Positions 19,808 to 29,746 of a stretch of DNA of 64,000 nt are shown piece after piece. A program made the position numbers and the translations under genes. Position 1 is the first letter of the stretch, and every line of letters begins with the position of its first letter. The notes under the pieces are model-generated. The model saw only the letters and a list, made by a program, of their open reading frames with translations. It was not told where the DNA came from and did not search any database. This DNA is from Caldicellulosiruptor owensensis OL (GTDB lineage Bacteria; Bacillota; Thermoanaerobacteria; Caldicellulosiruptorales; Caldicellulosiruptoraceae), in assembly GCF_000166335.1 (NCBI RefSeq), contig NC_014657.1, forward strand, positions 2,090,501 to 2,154,500. The letters are read 5' to 3'.

Positions 19808-21343
19808 TCACATTGAGAGCTTTATATCAGCACCTATCACTCCCAAAAGTTTGCCAAAGCCGTCATATACAGGCATAGAAACTGTGATGCAGTAGTTTTT
19901 TGTAATAGCTGAGATGTAAGCTGAAGATACATATGTGTGCCCTGCCATTGCCTTTGTGAACCACTCTCTGACTTTTGCGTTTTCTATGCCCTCTGGCGGA
20001 TTTGAGTAGATGAACGTTCCATCAGGGTTGTTTGTCCACAGAGCCTCAAATATATTAGAAAATTTTTGAAGACTCTGGTCTATAACCTCTTTGTGATTGA
20101 ACTCTTTCTGCCAGCTTAAAACAAGCTGTGGAATCACTTCATTTTCAATTATTTCAACAGCCTCTGCAATGCGCTGCTGGTTTACCTCTATCTCTACTCT
20201 CTTTGTGATCTTTGCTGAGATGTTATTTCTGACAGATTCAAACTCCCTGCACATGTCAACAAGCCTGTTCATAAGCTGCATAAGCCTTGCTGCAGTTTTT
20301 TGGCTCACCTCCACAGAGCTCAAAATTCTGCTGGTGCTCCTATCGACAGCGGTGTAGTCATTCTCAAGTCTTGATACATAGTGCTTAAGGTCATTCACAA
20401 TAGAGTATTGGAGCGAAAGCTTTTCTGAGGCTTGGGAAATCTTCTTGTTTATATAGTCAACAAGCTGCGAAACCTGATTTAGTTTCTGGAAAGTAGTTTT
20501 GCTATACTCTACTTGTGTTAATATCATGTCCTTGCTCTTCTCGCTGAGGCTTGAAATTCCATCAACTATACCAGAAATCTCAATGATAAAGTCTCCAATC
20601 TCGTCTGCAGTTGATTTTGTATCATTTGAAAGCCTTCGGATTTGGTCAGCAATAACATGAAAGCCTGTTTTGAAATTCTCGCCAAGCACACTTTCAAGCT
20701 TTGCAGATTCAATAGAAGCGTTCAGTGCAAGGATGTTTATCTGCTCTGAAATTTTCACAATTGTTCCAAGAAAATCTTCTACTTTTTTGAAAACAGCCTT
20801 GAGCTTTGCTATTTGGTCTGCCATTTTCTGGGTGTATGCTGTATTTTCTGAAACCATATTTTCCAAATCAATTGAAATCTCTGCAAGCAGCTTTTGAATG
20901 TCTTCTTGAATGTTCTGGTTCTTTTCTTTGAAATGAGCCATGAATTCTTCAAGGCTTGAGACATTTTCATAGGCACTCTCAATGTGCTCAAGCACAAGCT
21001 TCAAGGCTACCAGAAGCCCTGATATAGAATTTTGAATGTCCTTGCTGTTTGAAAGCACAAGATTGGATTGTTGCTGGTTCTTTTCTGCACTCGTTTCGAT
21101 GTCATAAGCAACAGACAAGATCTTGTTGTAAGCAAGGTCGATCTCTTTAAATATGTCACTTAGAAAACCCTGAAAAGATGCCGCCCAGTCTTTTACAGGT
21201 GTCAAAAAGAGCTTTTCAAATGCGTTGAGGTTGTTTTTGCCATGCAAAATAGAAAGTGTTCTGTCAACAAAAATTTTTAAAATCAGAATGGAAAATACAG
21301 TCGATAGCACAAGCGCAGCCAAGATAGTCAATACAACCTGCAT
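19808..21343 (-). CDS. Chemoreceptor-like protein with C-terminal Cache-type domain
   Basis: 511 residues in an unusual order. An N-terminal membrane helix (about 5-28) is followed by a cytoplasmic MCP-type signalling region with tip [22 protein letters not shown]-terminal domain of about 130 residues (FSNIFEALWTNNPDGTFIYSNPPEG, KAMAGHTYVSSAYISAITKNYCITVSMPVYD) resembles a single Cache sensor. Conventional receptors place the sensor outside and before the signalling domain; here it would be cytoplasmic and after it. No second membrane segment or HAMP is obvious. It may sense an intracellular ligand. Confidence 0.85.
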   Translation of the reverse strand: MQVVLTILAALVLSTVFSILILKIFVDRTLSILHGKNNLNAFEKLFLTPVKDWAASFQGFLSDIFKEIDLAYNKILSVAYDIETSAEKNQQQSNLVLSNSKDIQNSISGLLVALKLVLEHIESAYENVSSLEEFMAHFKEKNQNIQEDIQKLLAEISIDLENMVSENTAYTQKMADQIAKLKAVFKKVEDFLGTIVKISEQINILALNASIESAKLESVLGENFKTGFHVIADQIRRLSNDTKSTADEIGDFIIEISGIVDGISSLSEKSKDMILTQVEYSKTTFQKLNQVSQLVDYINKKISQASEKLSLQYSIVNDLKHYVSRLENDYTAVDRSTSRILSSVEVSQKTAARLMQLMNRLVDMCREFESVRNNISAKITKRVEIEVNQQRIAEAVEIIENEVIPQLVLSWQKEFNHKEVIDQSLQKFSNIFEALWTNNPDGTFIYSNPPEGIENAKVREWFTKAMAGHTYVSSAYISAITKNYCITVSMPVYDGFGKLLGVIGADIKLSM

Positions 21344-21382
21344 CTTGCAAAACCCCCCTGAAAAAAGTTTTACAAAAAAATT

Positions 21383-21419
21383 AAAGGCGCTTTGAAGCTA
21401 ATTGCCCCAAAACGCCTTT
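21383..21419 (-). repeat. Hairpin repeat, copy 2 of 3, terminator of the Rpn gene
   Basis: Same unit as 19523-19558. On the minus strand the stem is followed by a T-rich tract, and it lies about 70 bases past the Rpn stop codon. Confidence 0.8.
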
Positions 21420-21486
21420 GTTTTGGACAACGTTTGAATTTGTTACTTTTATTATAACACAGATATCAGAAAATAGCAAAACAAAA

Positions 21487-22476
21487 TTAAGAATATTTCG
21501 TATATTCTTCTCTTATCTTCTTTATCCTCTCAATCTCAACTCCAGTTGCCTCAGCTATAAAATTATCATCAAACCCTTTTTGAATAAGCCTCCTCACAAT
21601 CTCCTCTTCTTTCCGCCGTATACCTTCCTGTATACCTTTCTGTATACCTTCCTGTATGCCTTCCTCATAGCCCTTTTCTTTGCCTTTTTCTTCTGCCTCT
21701 TTGTAATACTCCTGTATCAACTGCTGAACATTGAATATAAACTCACCCACATCTTCCACCCCCTCAGCTTCTATCTTCTTCAGCAGTTCATCTATCCTGC
21801 TTTTCATCTCCTCTCTCACCTGCGGCTTTACTATCCTGAGCAGCCATGAACAAAACACTTTTAACTGCGACTGTGGTAACTTACAAACATATTCTGACAC
21901 TTCTCTGAGCTTTTCTACAAACTCCTCTGCATTTCTTCTTGACTTTTCTAAATACAGAATAATACTTAAAAGGTCTAACCTACTTTTTAGCCTCTCATCA
22001 TCAAGCCTGTTTACATCAACCAGAATATAGTTAAACATATCATCCTTGAATATATCAAAACCTTTAAATATCTGGGTCGGTATGTTCCAGCTGCTTCTAC
22101 CATTGTACAGCACTATCGGAACAATCGGCGGTAATAACTCATCTGCCTTCTCTTCCATGTGTCTTTTCCATACCAAGCTCATATACTCAAACAATCTTCT
22201 CGGCATACTTTTGTCTGCTGTGGATTGTGGTTCTATTAACACATAAAAGTATATGTCCGTATCTTCTAATCTTGCTCTATATATGACATCTGCTTCTTTT
22301 TCTACAAACTCGTCCTTAATAAAACTCCTGTCAATAAACTCTAAACTCTCAGCATCTATTCTATTTACCCATTCTCTATTTATATTGCTCCTTAAAAAGT
22401 TTAAAAATACTTCCTTGAACTGAAATAATCTTTTGAATGTCAAATCATACTGGTTATGCGGTACTTTCTGCTGCAT
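21487..22476 (-). CDS. Rpn-family recombination-promoting nuclease / PD-(D/E)XK transposase-like
   Basis: A 329-residue protein of the Rpn/YhgA-like family. It opens HNQYDLTFKRLFQFKEVFLNFLR. The nuclease core includes EADVIYRARLEDTDIYFYVLIEPQST, with Asp and Glu of a PD-(D/E)XK-type site, followed by FEYMSLVWKRH and IVPIVLYNG. A tandem EGIQKGIQEGI repeat and a charged helical tail near residue 270 are typical. Family members cut DNA and promote RecA-independent recombination in E. coli, and some are phage-defence related. A partial copy lies at 19572-19768. Confidence 0.88.
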   Translation of the reverse strand: MQQKVPHNQYDLTFKRLFQFKEVFLNFLRSNINREWVNRIDAESLEFIDRSFIKDEFVEKEADVIYRARLEDTDIYFYVLIEPQSTADKSMPRRLFEYMSLVWKRHMEEKADELLPPIVPIVLYNGRSSWNIPTQIFKGFDIFKDDMFNYILVDVNRLDDERLKSRLDLLSIILYLEKSRRNAEEFVEKLREVSEYVCKLPQSQLKVFCSWLLRIVKPQVREEMKSRIDELLKKIEAEGVEDVGEFIFNVQQLIQEYYKEAEEKGKEKGYEEGIQEGIQKGIQEGIRRKEEEIVRRLIQKGFDDNFIAEATGVEIERIKKIREEYTKYS

Positions 22477-22580
22477 TTACTTCATCCTTATAATTAATTT
22501 TTATCCAGCTATAGTTTTTTCTTCTGTTTAAAATTATACCATAAAGACAAAGAGCATACAAGCAACATCTCACTACTTAC
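22384..22580 (-). repeat. 197-bp direct repeat, copy 2 (intact Rpn 5' end and upstream)
   Basis: Partner of 19572-19768. It includes the ATG at 22476, the first codons and about 100 bases of upstream DNA. Confidence 0.85.
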
Positions 22581-22730
22581 CTCGAATCGGTGTAGAGATA
22601 TTTACCCCAGTGAAAGAATGTGCAAAAATAGTGAGGAGAAACAAAGTTAAATTCAAACTAACTAAATCCCTTTCTATGGTTATGTTATAATGGTTAATAT
22701 GAGGAAAAAATAAAAAAGGAGCCATGTGTG

Positions 22731-23415
22731 ATGATGGATGTTGAAATATTAGACCCAATAGGATATGAAATATGTAGAAATATTGCTAAAAGCAATTTAG
22801 CAGAAAAATTCTACCTTGCAGGCGGCACTGCGTTAGCATTGCAACTTTGCCACAGAAAGTTATATGATTTGGATTTTTTTCAAAAAGAAGTTAGTGAAAG
22901 AATAAAATTTGAATACATTTACAACATCTTAGCCAAGTTGTTTCCCAGAAAAGATGTAAATATTATTATAAAGCAAATTGACCAAATGACTTCAACTAGA
23001 TGTGGAGTAAAGATAAGTTTCATTGCATATCCCTTCCCTTTGATTGAACCATTAGTCCAGGGTGATAAAATAGACATTCGTTTAAAAGGAATCAATTTAG
23101 CATCTCCAAAGGAAATAGCTTTGATGAAAGCGTATACCATTGGTAGACGACCAACATATAGAGATTATATTGTAAATTTAGAATGCATTTTAGAAAAAGC
23201 ACCTCAGAAATTTGTTATAGAGGGAGAACTAGTTTTTTCTAAAAAATTATTTTTTTGAACAGCTTATGTATACAGAAGATTTGAGTGATAAAGAAACAGC
23301 ACTAATCTCTGTAATTGGTGTAGCACCAAAAGTAAATGAAATAGAAATGTTTTTAACCCAGCAAGCTAAAGCAGCAATTGAAAAGTATATAAAGAAAAGA
23401 GGTATGCTACTGTGA
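22731..23415 (+). pseudogene. AbiEii-type nucleotidyltransferase toxin, frameshifted at a T7 run
   Basis: The first 175 residues match AbiEii/AbiGii toxins: EKFYLAGGTALALQLCHRK, then DLDFF with the metal-binding acidic residues of the nucleotidyltransferase fold. The frame stops at 23256-23258 just after a run of seven T (23250-23256). With six T the protein continues through EQLMYTEDLSDKETALISVIG to a stop at 23413-23415, overlapping the next gene. ATG 22731 has AAAAAGGAG upstream. Either a real null, a switchable run, or a sequencing error. Confidence 0.8.
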
Positions 23416-23750
23416 AACTTCCGGAGGATTTTGAAATCTTATTCAAAAATTATAACTTTGAAATGTTAGATACAGAAAAACACAAAGAACTAATAATAAA
23501 GACAGTATTAGCAAAAGGTGATTGGAGACATATTGAAAAACTCTTTACTATTTATAGTTTCAACGAAATAAAAGATGTATTCTTGAAAGATTTCTATGGA
23601 GTCCAAGAACTCCCTATCCCTCCAATTTATCTTTGGGGAAGTCTATTTCTCGATGAAAAAGAGTACTGGAAATTTAGAAATATGAGAAGAAAGCTAAATT
23701 CAATAGAAAAGTGGAAACAAACAAGAAAAATTTACAACACTATCAAATAA
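23412..23750 (+). CDS. DUF6922-like protein, partner of the AbiEii toxin
   Basis: A 112-residue protein of the pattern LPEDFEILFKNYNFEMLDTEKHKELIIKTVLAKGDW, then a Trp/Tyr-rich PPIYLWGSLFLDEKEYWKF segment. I recognise this as DUF6922-like; such proteins often sit beside AbiEii-type nucleotidyltransferases and may be the antitoxin side of a type IV-like pair (inference). The GTG start overlaps the repaired toxin stop by four bases, so the two are translationally coupled. The stop lies in hairpin repeat copy 3. Confidence 0.7.
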   Translation: MKLPEDFEILFKNYNFEMLDTEKHKELIIKTVLAKGDWRHIEKLFTIYSFNEIKDVFLKDFYGVQELPIPPIYLWGSLFLDEKEYWKFRNMRRKLNSIEKWKQTRKIYNTIK

Positions 23751-23785
23751 AGGCGCTTTGAAGCTAATTGCCCCAAAACGCCTTT
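23749..23785 (+). repeat. Hairpin repeat, copy 3 of 3
   Basis: Same AAAGGCG...CGCCTTT unit as 19523-19558 and 21383-21419. It overlaps the stop codon of the DUF6922-like gene and is followed by weak T content, so it may terminate that gene. Confidence 0.75.
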
Positions 23786-23879
23786 GATTAGGCAAATACT
23801 TGAATTTTATGCTTTTATTAGGTACAGATAGTAAGAAGCAACAACATGAAATATGTCTTTGCTATGTACTAAACTTTAA

Positions 23880-25985
23880 TTAAAATGAACCTTGATTTTC
23901 GGTTATAAATCGCGATGTTGTTGTATCAAGCTCTACTGATAATTTCTTTATTTCTTCTATCATATTTTTAAGTTCCTCTATAGAAGCAAGCTGCTGTTCA
24001 GTTGCAGCTGACACCTCTTCTGCCGATGCAGCTGTTTGCTCTGTAACTGCTGAAATGCTTTCTACACTATTGAAAATTTTATCCTTTTTGTATTCTATGT
24101 CTTCTAATATCCTTAAGGACTTTTTCATATTCTCATAAAGCTCTGAAATGATATCACGCATTGATTTAAAAGTAACATGTACATTTTCAAGTGCATTCTC
24201 CTGAAGTTTTATTAAACTTTCAACGTCAGCCGCAACTTTATCAGAAAACTTTGCTTTTGAAAGGATGTTTTTTATAATATCTTCAACATCTTTTGTCGAT
24301 TCTCTTGACTGTTGAGCAAGTTTTCTTATTTCGGCTGCAACAACAGAAAATCCTTTCCCTGCCTCACCAGCCTTTGCCGCTTCAATTGCAGCGTTCAATG
24401 CTAAGAGCTTTGTTTGCTCAGAAATACCTGAAAGCAGGTTCATTATCTTTCCTATTTTTTCAGCCCATTCTATGAGTTCTCTTACATTGACAATCATGTT
24501 CTTTGTAGTATCCTGTGACTTTTTTGCAACTTGATACAATGTTTCAATTGCTGAAAATCCTTCATTAGTCTGAACCAGTACGTTTTCTGATACTTTATTC
24601 ATGTTCTTAAAATCATTTACCATATTGCCAATTTCATTTGAAAACTCTGTCATCTGCTGAGAAATTGCTGTAGCTTCCCCTGCTTGCTGTGATGCACCTT
24701 CAGCAATTTCTGAAACTGCTTTAGTAACCTCATTTGAGGCAGCTACAGTTTCAGCAGCAACTCCTGCAATTACTGATATTGATTTATTAACTCTCTTTGA
24801 AAGTTCTTTGATTTTTATAATAAGCTCCTTTAGCTGGTGAACCATACCATTAAATCCTTCTGAAAGCATCCCTATTTCATCATCGGTGTTAACCTTTGCT
24901 GCAATAGTCAAATCTCCTTTTGCTGCCCTGTTCATTAAATTAAGGAGTATCTTAATACTGCTGGTTATCCTAAGTGTTACAATAAGCCCAATAGTAATTC
25001 CTAAAATACCAAATATTATACTTGTTAAAATTATGTATATTTGTAATTTTATAATCTTTGAATTAATATCGCTAACAGGCACAAGCGAAACATATAAATA
25101 ACCGCTATCAGGACTTTTTGAATAACTTACAAGCCATTTTCCTGAAAGCTTTAGCTCAAAATTATCAATCTCTTTTTTATTAGCTCTCTGTAGCAAATTA
25201 ACACTCAGAGCTTTTAAATTTTTCTTCAAACTCTCACTCATATTGTTCGGAAAAATAACATTTGCATTTGGTGTAACAATAAAAGATGTGCTATTTTTGG
25301 TAACTTTTATGTTCGAAAGCATTTCATCAAAAATATCTTTTCCAATATCAATAACTATTAGTCCAGCTTTGTTGCCACTTGAAGAATCATATAACACCCT
25401 TATAACTGATGTAGTATACTCTCTTATATCAGAACCCACTCCTTTTAAAACATCGTTAAAATACTGGTTATGGTCAGAGCACCATATAAATCCCTGGTCA
25501 CTTTCAAATGCTAATTTTGCCCAACTGCTGTTCATAAGATTTTTAAAATTTATATTTTCAAAACTCAATGTAGGATATCCTAACGACGATTCCTTATCAA
25601 TTAAAATATAAACCCCTGATAAAAACTGGTTGGCAGAAACAATGCTCAACAAAGCTCTTTGAGCATTCTTTTTCCACTCCAATTTTTCATAATCATCTTT
25701 ACTTGTTCTTTGGACATTTAAATACTTTTGTATAGTCTCATTTGTAGCAAGCTGAAAAGATAAATCTTTTGTGCGCTCCAGTATTTGATCAAAGTATTTA
25801 CCTGACTGGAAAGTAGAAGTTGAAATACTGCTTTGAAGATTTTGTCTCAGAGTAGATGTAGATAATGTTACAGCAAAAATATCTATTGCAAGAACCAAAA
25901 TCAAAATTACAGAAAATATCAAAAGTGAAATTTTCCCTGGCAACGTTGAAAGTAACTTTCTAAATTTTTTTATATCTACAGACAA
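23880..25985 (-). CDS. Methyl-accepting chemotaxis protein (Cache type)
   Basis: 701 residues. An N-terminal membrane helix (about 15-40), extracellular Cache-type sensor to about 310, second helix (about 315-340), HAMP and signalling domain with tip [24 protein letters not shown] close paralogue of the receptor at 13567-15708: both have the same [18 protein letters not shown] sensor opening and similar tails. It lies next to a sugar ABC operon on the same strand, so its ligand might be a sugar; this is inference only. Confidence 0.93.
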   Translation of the reverse strand: MSVDIKKFRKLLSTLPGKISLLIFSVILILVLAIDIFAVTLSTSTLRQNLQSSISTSTFQSGKYFDQILERTKDLSFQLATNETIQKYLNVQRTSKDDYEKLEWKKNAQRALLSIVSANQFLSGVYILIDKESSLGYPTLSFENINFKNLMNSSWAKLAFESDQGFIWCSDHNQYFNDVLKGVGSDIREYTTSVIRVLYDSSSGNKAGLIVIDIGKDIFDEMLSNIKVTKNSTSFIVTPNANVIFPNNMSESLKKNLKALSVNLLQRANKKEIDNFELKLSGKWLVSYSKSPDSGYLYVSLVPVSDINSKIIKLQIYIILTSIIFGILGITIGLIVTLRITSSIKILLNLMNRAAKGDLTIAAKVNTDDEIGMLSEGFNGMVHQLKELIIKIKELSKRVNKSISVIAGVAAETVAASNEVTKAVSEIAEGASQQAGEATAISQQMTEFSNEIGNMVNDFKNMNKVSENVLVQTNEGFSAIETLYQVAKKSQDTTKNMIVNVRELIEWAEKIGKIMNLLSGISEQTKLLALNAAIEAAKAGEAGKGFSVVAAEIRKLAQQSRESTKDVEDIIKNILSKAKFSDKVAADVESLIKLQENALENVHVTFKSMRDIISELYENMKKSLRILEDIEYKKDKIFNSVESISAVTEQTAASAEEVSAATEQQLASIEELKNMIEEIKKLSVELDTTTSRFITENQGSF

Positions 25986-26077
25986 CTTTTATCCCTCCCG
26001 AATACTAAACATCATGAAAATCAGGGCCATCTAACAATGGAGATAAAATCCATCTTGAGACAGCCCAGATACATAAT

Positions 26078-26929
26078 TTATTCTTTTACAGCACCAGCAG
26101 TAAGCCCAGACACAATTCTTTGCTGGAACACAAATACCATAAGTATAAGTGGAATCATTACCACAATTGCAGCTGCTGAAATCTCATCCCATGGAATTGT
26201 GTATCGTCCCTGGAACATTACAATCCCCACAGATACTGTTCTCCAGATATCATCTGTATTAATAACAAGTGCAAACAAAAACTCATTCCAGGCAGAAATA
26301 AAAATTAAAATTGCTGCAGTAAAAATTCCTGGTGCTATAAGCGGAGTTATAATTTTATAAAAAATCTGAAATGTGTTGCACCCATCAATCTTTGCTGCTT
26401 CATCAATTTCATGAGAAACACCTTGATAAAATGTTGTCAGATACCAGATTGCAAGTGGTAGTGAAAATGTGGTGTACGGGATTAAAAGCCCAAAAAAGCT
26501 GTTTCTAAGCCCAAGATTTTTTACCATAACATATATAGGTGAAACAATTGTTATCTGCGGAAACATAGACACAGCTAATGACAGACTTAAAACAATATTT
26601 TTTATCTTCGGTGAGATATTTGTTTTTGCAATCGCATATGCTGCAAAACTGGCAATAACAATTGAGATAACCGTAGTTTCAAGTCCTATTACAAAGCTGT
26701 TTAAAATATATCTTGCAAACGGTCGTTCAGTAAATACCATCTTGTAATTGCCAATATGAGGCTTTAAAGTTATCACTGATGAAATATTAAAAATTTCACT
26801 TTTAGGTCTTATTGATGTAAGAAATAGCCAGTAGAAAGGAAACAAAATTACAATTAAGGTTAGTATAATCATCAATCTCATTACAATCTTTACTATTTTT
26901 TCGCCAGCCAGTTTCTTTTTTCTCTTCAT
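26078..26929 (-). CDS. Carbohydrate ABC transporter permease (MalG type)
   Basis: 283 residues with six membrane segments. The EAA loop reads YEAAKIDGCNTFQIFYKIITPLIAPG in its central part (DEAAKIDGC...F..I..P), which contacts the ATPase. MalG/ThuG-like, inner membrane. The neighbours provide the second permease and binding protein; no ATPase is encoded here, so a shared MsmK/UgpC-type ATPase elsewhere is likely. Nine bases separate it from the MalF-type gene. Confidence 0.92.
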   Translation of the reverse strand: MKRKKKLAGEKIVKIVMRLMIILTLIVILFPFYWLFLTSIRPKSEIFNISSVITLKPHIGNYKMVFTERPFARYILNSFVIGLETTVISIVIASFAAYAIAKTNISPKIKNIVLSLSLAVSMFPQITIVSPIYVMVKNLGLRNSFFGLLIPYTTFSLPLAIWYLTTFYQGVSHEIDEAAKIDGCNTFQIFYKIITPLIAPGIFTAAILIFISAWNEFLFALVINTDDIWRTVSVGIVMFQGRYTIPWDEISAAAIVVMIPLILMVFVFQQRIVSGLTAGAVKE

Positions 26930-26938
26930 CTTACTTTA

Positions 26939-28222
26939 TCACCTCTTTTGATGTGAAAATACTTCTGTGCCAAGAATCTTTATATAGATAAAGCTGATAA
27001 TTGTTACCATTATGAAAATCAAAACTGCTAAAGTTGAACCCCGTCCAAAGTCAAGCTGGTTAAACAAAGTTTTATAAGTATAAACTGAAACTGTTTCTGT
27101 TGAGTTTGCGGGTCCACCACCAGTTAAAACATAAATTAAGTCAAATACTCTGAATGCATCCAAAGTTCTAAAAAGCAGGGCAACAAGTATAGTAGGTTTT
27201 AATATCGGCAAAGTAATCCTGAAAAACTGATAAACTGCATTCGCACCGTCAACTTTTGCAGCTTCATAAAGCGACTCTGGAATTGTCTGAAGCCCTGCAA
27301 CAAGCAAAATTGCAATATACGGTGTTGTCTTCCATATATCTGCTGTCATTGCGGCAATCATCGCGTTTGTAGTGCTTGATAAAAGATCAGCCGGAGTTTT
27401 TATAATTCCAATGTCAGCAAAAAACTTTGCCAAGATGCCAACCTGCCCATCATACATAAACTTCCACATCAAACCAGATATAACTGTTGGAATTGCCCAT
27501 GGCAGAAGAACAATGCTTTTGAAAACATTTTTTAGGTTTTCTACTTTATGCATAACAACTGCAAGCATTAAACCAAATACAAGCTCAAAAAACACTGTTA
27601 CAATTGTAAACAAAAGAGTATTTTTTACAGCTGATAAAAGTCTTAAATCTTTAAGATAATAGCTATAGTTCTTCAACCCTACAAAGTTTGGTTTTACTAT
27701 AATCTGTTCAAATGCTAAAAGGGCCTGTTTTAAATCAGCTACCTCCTGAGTATCTGGCAAACCATTTGTGAGATTTATAATTTTTTCAACATATATGTTA
27801 TACTGGTTTATCTCTCTACTGGAAACCGGTAAATATTTTAAATCTGTTGTAACAGGTTTAAAATTGTTGAGCAAATCATTGACTTTATTTAATCTTTCTA
27901 CTCTTTCCTTGCTGTTAAAGACACTTTTTTGCATAAGCGGTATCAGAGATTTAATTTCTCTTATTGCTTTCTTCTGTTTGTTATTTAAAGAATCTAAGTT
28001 TAAACTTTCAAGAATTGAACTTACTGTAAACTGAGTATTTGCAAAGTTTTCAACATCTATTTTGTAAGAAAATGAAACCTCACTTTTTGTAGGATTATTG
28101 AGCTGAATATCAAATAAACTGAACACAAACACCTGTATCAGCGGAATCACTGCAACAAAAATAAATATCAAAACTGCAGGAAGTAAAAATAAATATCCAA
28201 ATAGTTTTTCTTTTCTGTCCAT
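26939..28222 (-). CDS. Carbohydrate ABC transporter permease (MalF type, large extracytoplasmic loop)
   Basis: 427 residues. A first membrane helix near residues 8-32 is followed by a loop of about 145 residues, then the usual permease core with EAA motif (ESLYEAAKVDGANAVYQFF). Most Firmicute sugar permeases of this class lack such a loop; E. coli MalF has one that touches the binding protein. Here it is helical and Lys/Leu-rich. ATG 28222 has AAAGGGGAGG upstream. Second gene of the operon. Confidence 0.92.
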   Translation of the reverse strand: MDRKEKLFGYLFLLPAVLIFIFVAVIPLIQVFVFSLFDIQLNNPTKSEVSFSYKIDVENFANTQFTVSSILESLNLDSLNNKQKKAIREIKSLIPLMQKSVFNSKERVERLNKVNDLLNNFKPVTTDLKYLPVSSREINQYNIYVEKIINLTNGLPDTQEVADLKQALLAFEQIIVKPNFVGLKNYSYYLKDLRLLSAVKNTLLFTIVTVFFELVFGLMLAVVMHKVENLKNVFKSIVLLPWAIPTVISGLMWKFMYDGQVGILAKFFADIGIIKTPADLLSSTTNAMIAAMTADIWKTTPYIAILLVAGLQTIPESLYEAAKVDGANAVYQFFRITLPILKPTILVALLFRTLDAFRVFDLIYVLTGGGPANSTETVSVYTYKTLFNQLDFGRGSTLAVLIFIMVTIISFIYIKILGTEVFSHQKR

Positions 28223-28305
28223 TTTTTTCCTCCCCTTTAAACTTGATTGGCAGGCTCAAGAAAATCAAGAAAATCTTGAACCTGCCAATGGAATTATTAT
28301 TAGAA

Positions 28306-29583
28306 TTACTTTGAGATCTTGACAACTTCTTTTAATTTCTTATCCATGTCAAGAACAGCTGTTTTTACATCTTTCTTTCCATTTACAATGTTTGAAAGTT
28401 CAATTTGCATAACATCCGAAATCTTTGGATAAATTGGTGAAACAGGTCTTGGAACAGCAGCTAAAATAGCCTCAACAAACTTCTTGTCTCCAATAAGCGG
28501 ATTTGCCTTGATTACATCCTTGTCATTGAAAAGTGGTTTGTACACCGGAACATTTCCATTGTAAATAGCCATAAGTTTTTGACCTTCTTTTTGTACAAGG
28601 AACTTTAAAAGTCTCCATGAAGCCTCAGGATTTTTGGAGAATTTATTTATACCTACCATCCAACCGCCAAGACAAGCAGCTGAGCCTTTTGAACCTTTTG
28701 GAAGCGGTAAAATTCCAACTTTACCTTTAACTTTTGATTGTGGACTGTTAATCATTGCCCACATATAAGGCCAGTTTCTTGCAAAGACTGAAAGACCATT
28801 TATGAAAGCTGTATGTGTTTCAACCTCTGTGAAAGTGTTAATGTTTGGTGGAACAATCCCAGATGTTATAACCTTTCTCATCATGTTAAGTCCGTCTATT
28901 GTTCCCTGGTTGTAAACTACAATATTTCCACTCTCGTCAACAACCCTTCCACCATAAGATGCAATGTACTCGATTGCATCACAAACAAGACCCTCGTATT
29001 GCTTTGCCTGCATTAAAAATCCATACTTTGTTCCGTTTTTCCCTTTATATTTTTTAGCAACCTTAATCAAATCATCCCATGTCTTTGGAAGTTCATTTTG
29101 GGGAACGATGTCTTTTCTATAATACAGAACACCGGCATCAATAAACCTTGGAAATGCCCACATCTGACCTTTGAACCTTGCAGCATCAATTGTTCCTTTA
29201 ATGTAGTCATTGAGATTAATCTTGTCGCGCTTTATAAATCTGTCAAGAGGAAGTGTGTAACCTGCCTGAGCAAACTCAGCTGGCCAGATAACATCCATGT
29301 CAAACACGTCAATGTCGGACCCACCAGCGCTCAGTACTGTTACAAGCTGATCATGATTTTGTCCTGTGTCAGAAGGATTTTCTTTGAAGATTACTTTGAT
29401 ATCAGGGTTTTTCTTCATAAATTCTTGGAGAATCTTGTTAGTAGCCTGAGTCTCATCCTTGCCTCTAACATAGGTAATTGTAACCTGTTTTTTAGAGGCA
29501 GCATTAGAATTAGTAAGACCAAATGCTAAAAATAAACCTGCGCAGAAGATAATTAAGGTTACAATAGCAATAAACCTTTTCAT
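28306..29583 (-). CDS. Extracellular sugar-binding protein (family 1 SBP)
   Basis: 425 residues with a signal peptide. Typical MalE-like features: ITYVRGKDETQATNKILQEF, QNHDQLVTVLSAGGSDIDVFDMDVIWPAEFAQAG (read as landmarks), a Trp-rich middle and GGWMVGINKFSKNPE. Captures an oligosaccharide outside the cell for the two permeases downstream. The signal end (LTNSNAAS) lacks a lipobox Cys, so membrane tethering is not evident. Start ATG 29583 has AAAGGAGG. Confidence 0.92.
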   Translation of the reverse strand: MKRFIAIVTLIIFCAGLFLAFGLTNSNAASKKQVTITYVRGKDETQATNKILQEFMKKNPDIKVIFKENPSDTGQNHDQLVTVLSAGGSDIDVFDMDVIWPAEFAQAGYTLPLDRFIKRDKINLNDYIKGTIDAARFKGQMWAFPRFIDAGVLYYRKDIVPQNELPKTWDDLIKVAKKYKGKNGTKYGFLMQAKQYEGLVCDAIEYIASYGGRVVDESGNIVVYNQGTIDGLNMMRKVITSGIVPPNINTFTEVETHTAFINGLSVFARNWPYMWAMINSPQSKVKGKVGILPLPKGSKGSAACLGGWMVGINKFSKNPEASWRLLKFLVQKEGQKLMAIYNGNVPVYKPLFNDKDVIKANPLIGDKKFVEAILAAVPRPVSPIYPKISDVMQIELSNIVNGKKDVKTAVLDMDKKLKEVVKISK

Positions 29584-29635
29584 TTAAAAATACCTCCTTT
29601 TAGTAATTTATGATATAATATAAATTGGGGGTTAT

Positions 29636-29662
29636 ATATTATCCCATAATATGGGATAATAT
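29636..29662. promoter_or_regulatory. 27-bp near-perfect palindrome in the sugar operon leader
   Basis: Perfect 13-base arms ATATTATCCCATA and TATGGGATAATAT around one central base, about 50 bases before the binding-protein start. It differs from the LacI site and could be a second operator or an RNA hairpin. Confidence 0.6.
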
Positions 29663-29670
29663 CGTTTTTA

Positions 29671-29704
29671 CGCCTGGTCTGATTTAAAAAATTTTTTGAC
29701 CAGG
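29671..29704 (-). terminator. Strong hairpin between lacI and the sugar operon
   Basis: GCCTGGTC and GACCAGGC pair perfectly; the A/T-rich interior can extend the stem. No U tract follows on the minus strand. It may end lacI transcripts or act within the operon leader. Confidence 0.45.
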
Positions 29705-29724
29705 CAATTATTTTTAATAACTAA

Positions 29725-29738
29725 CGTAATCGTTTACG
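29725..29738. promoter_or_regulatory. LacI-family operator of the sugar operon
   Basis: CGTAATCGTTTACG has the two-fold symmetry and central CG of LacI/GalR-family operators. It lies immediately after the predicted -10 element, where a bound repressor would block initiation. Confidence 0.8.
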
Positions 29739-29746
29739 CTAAATAA

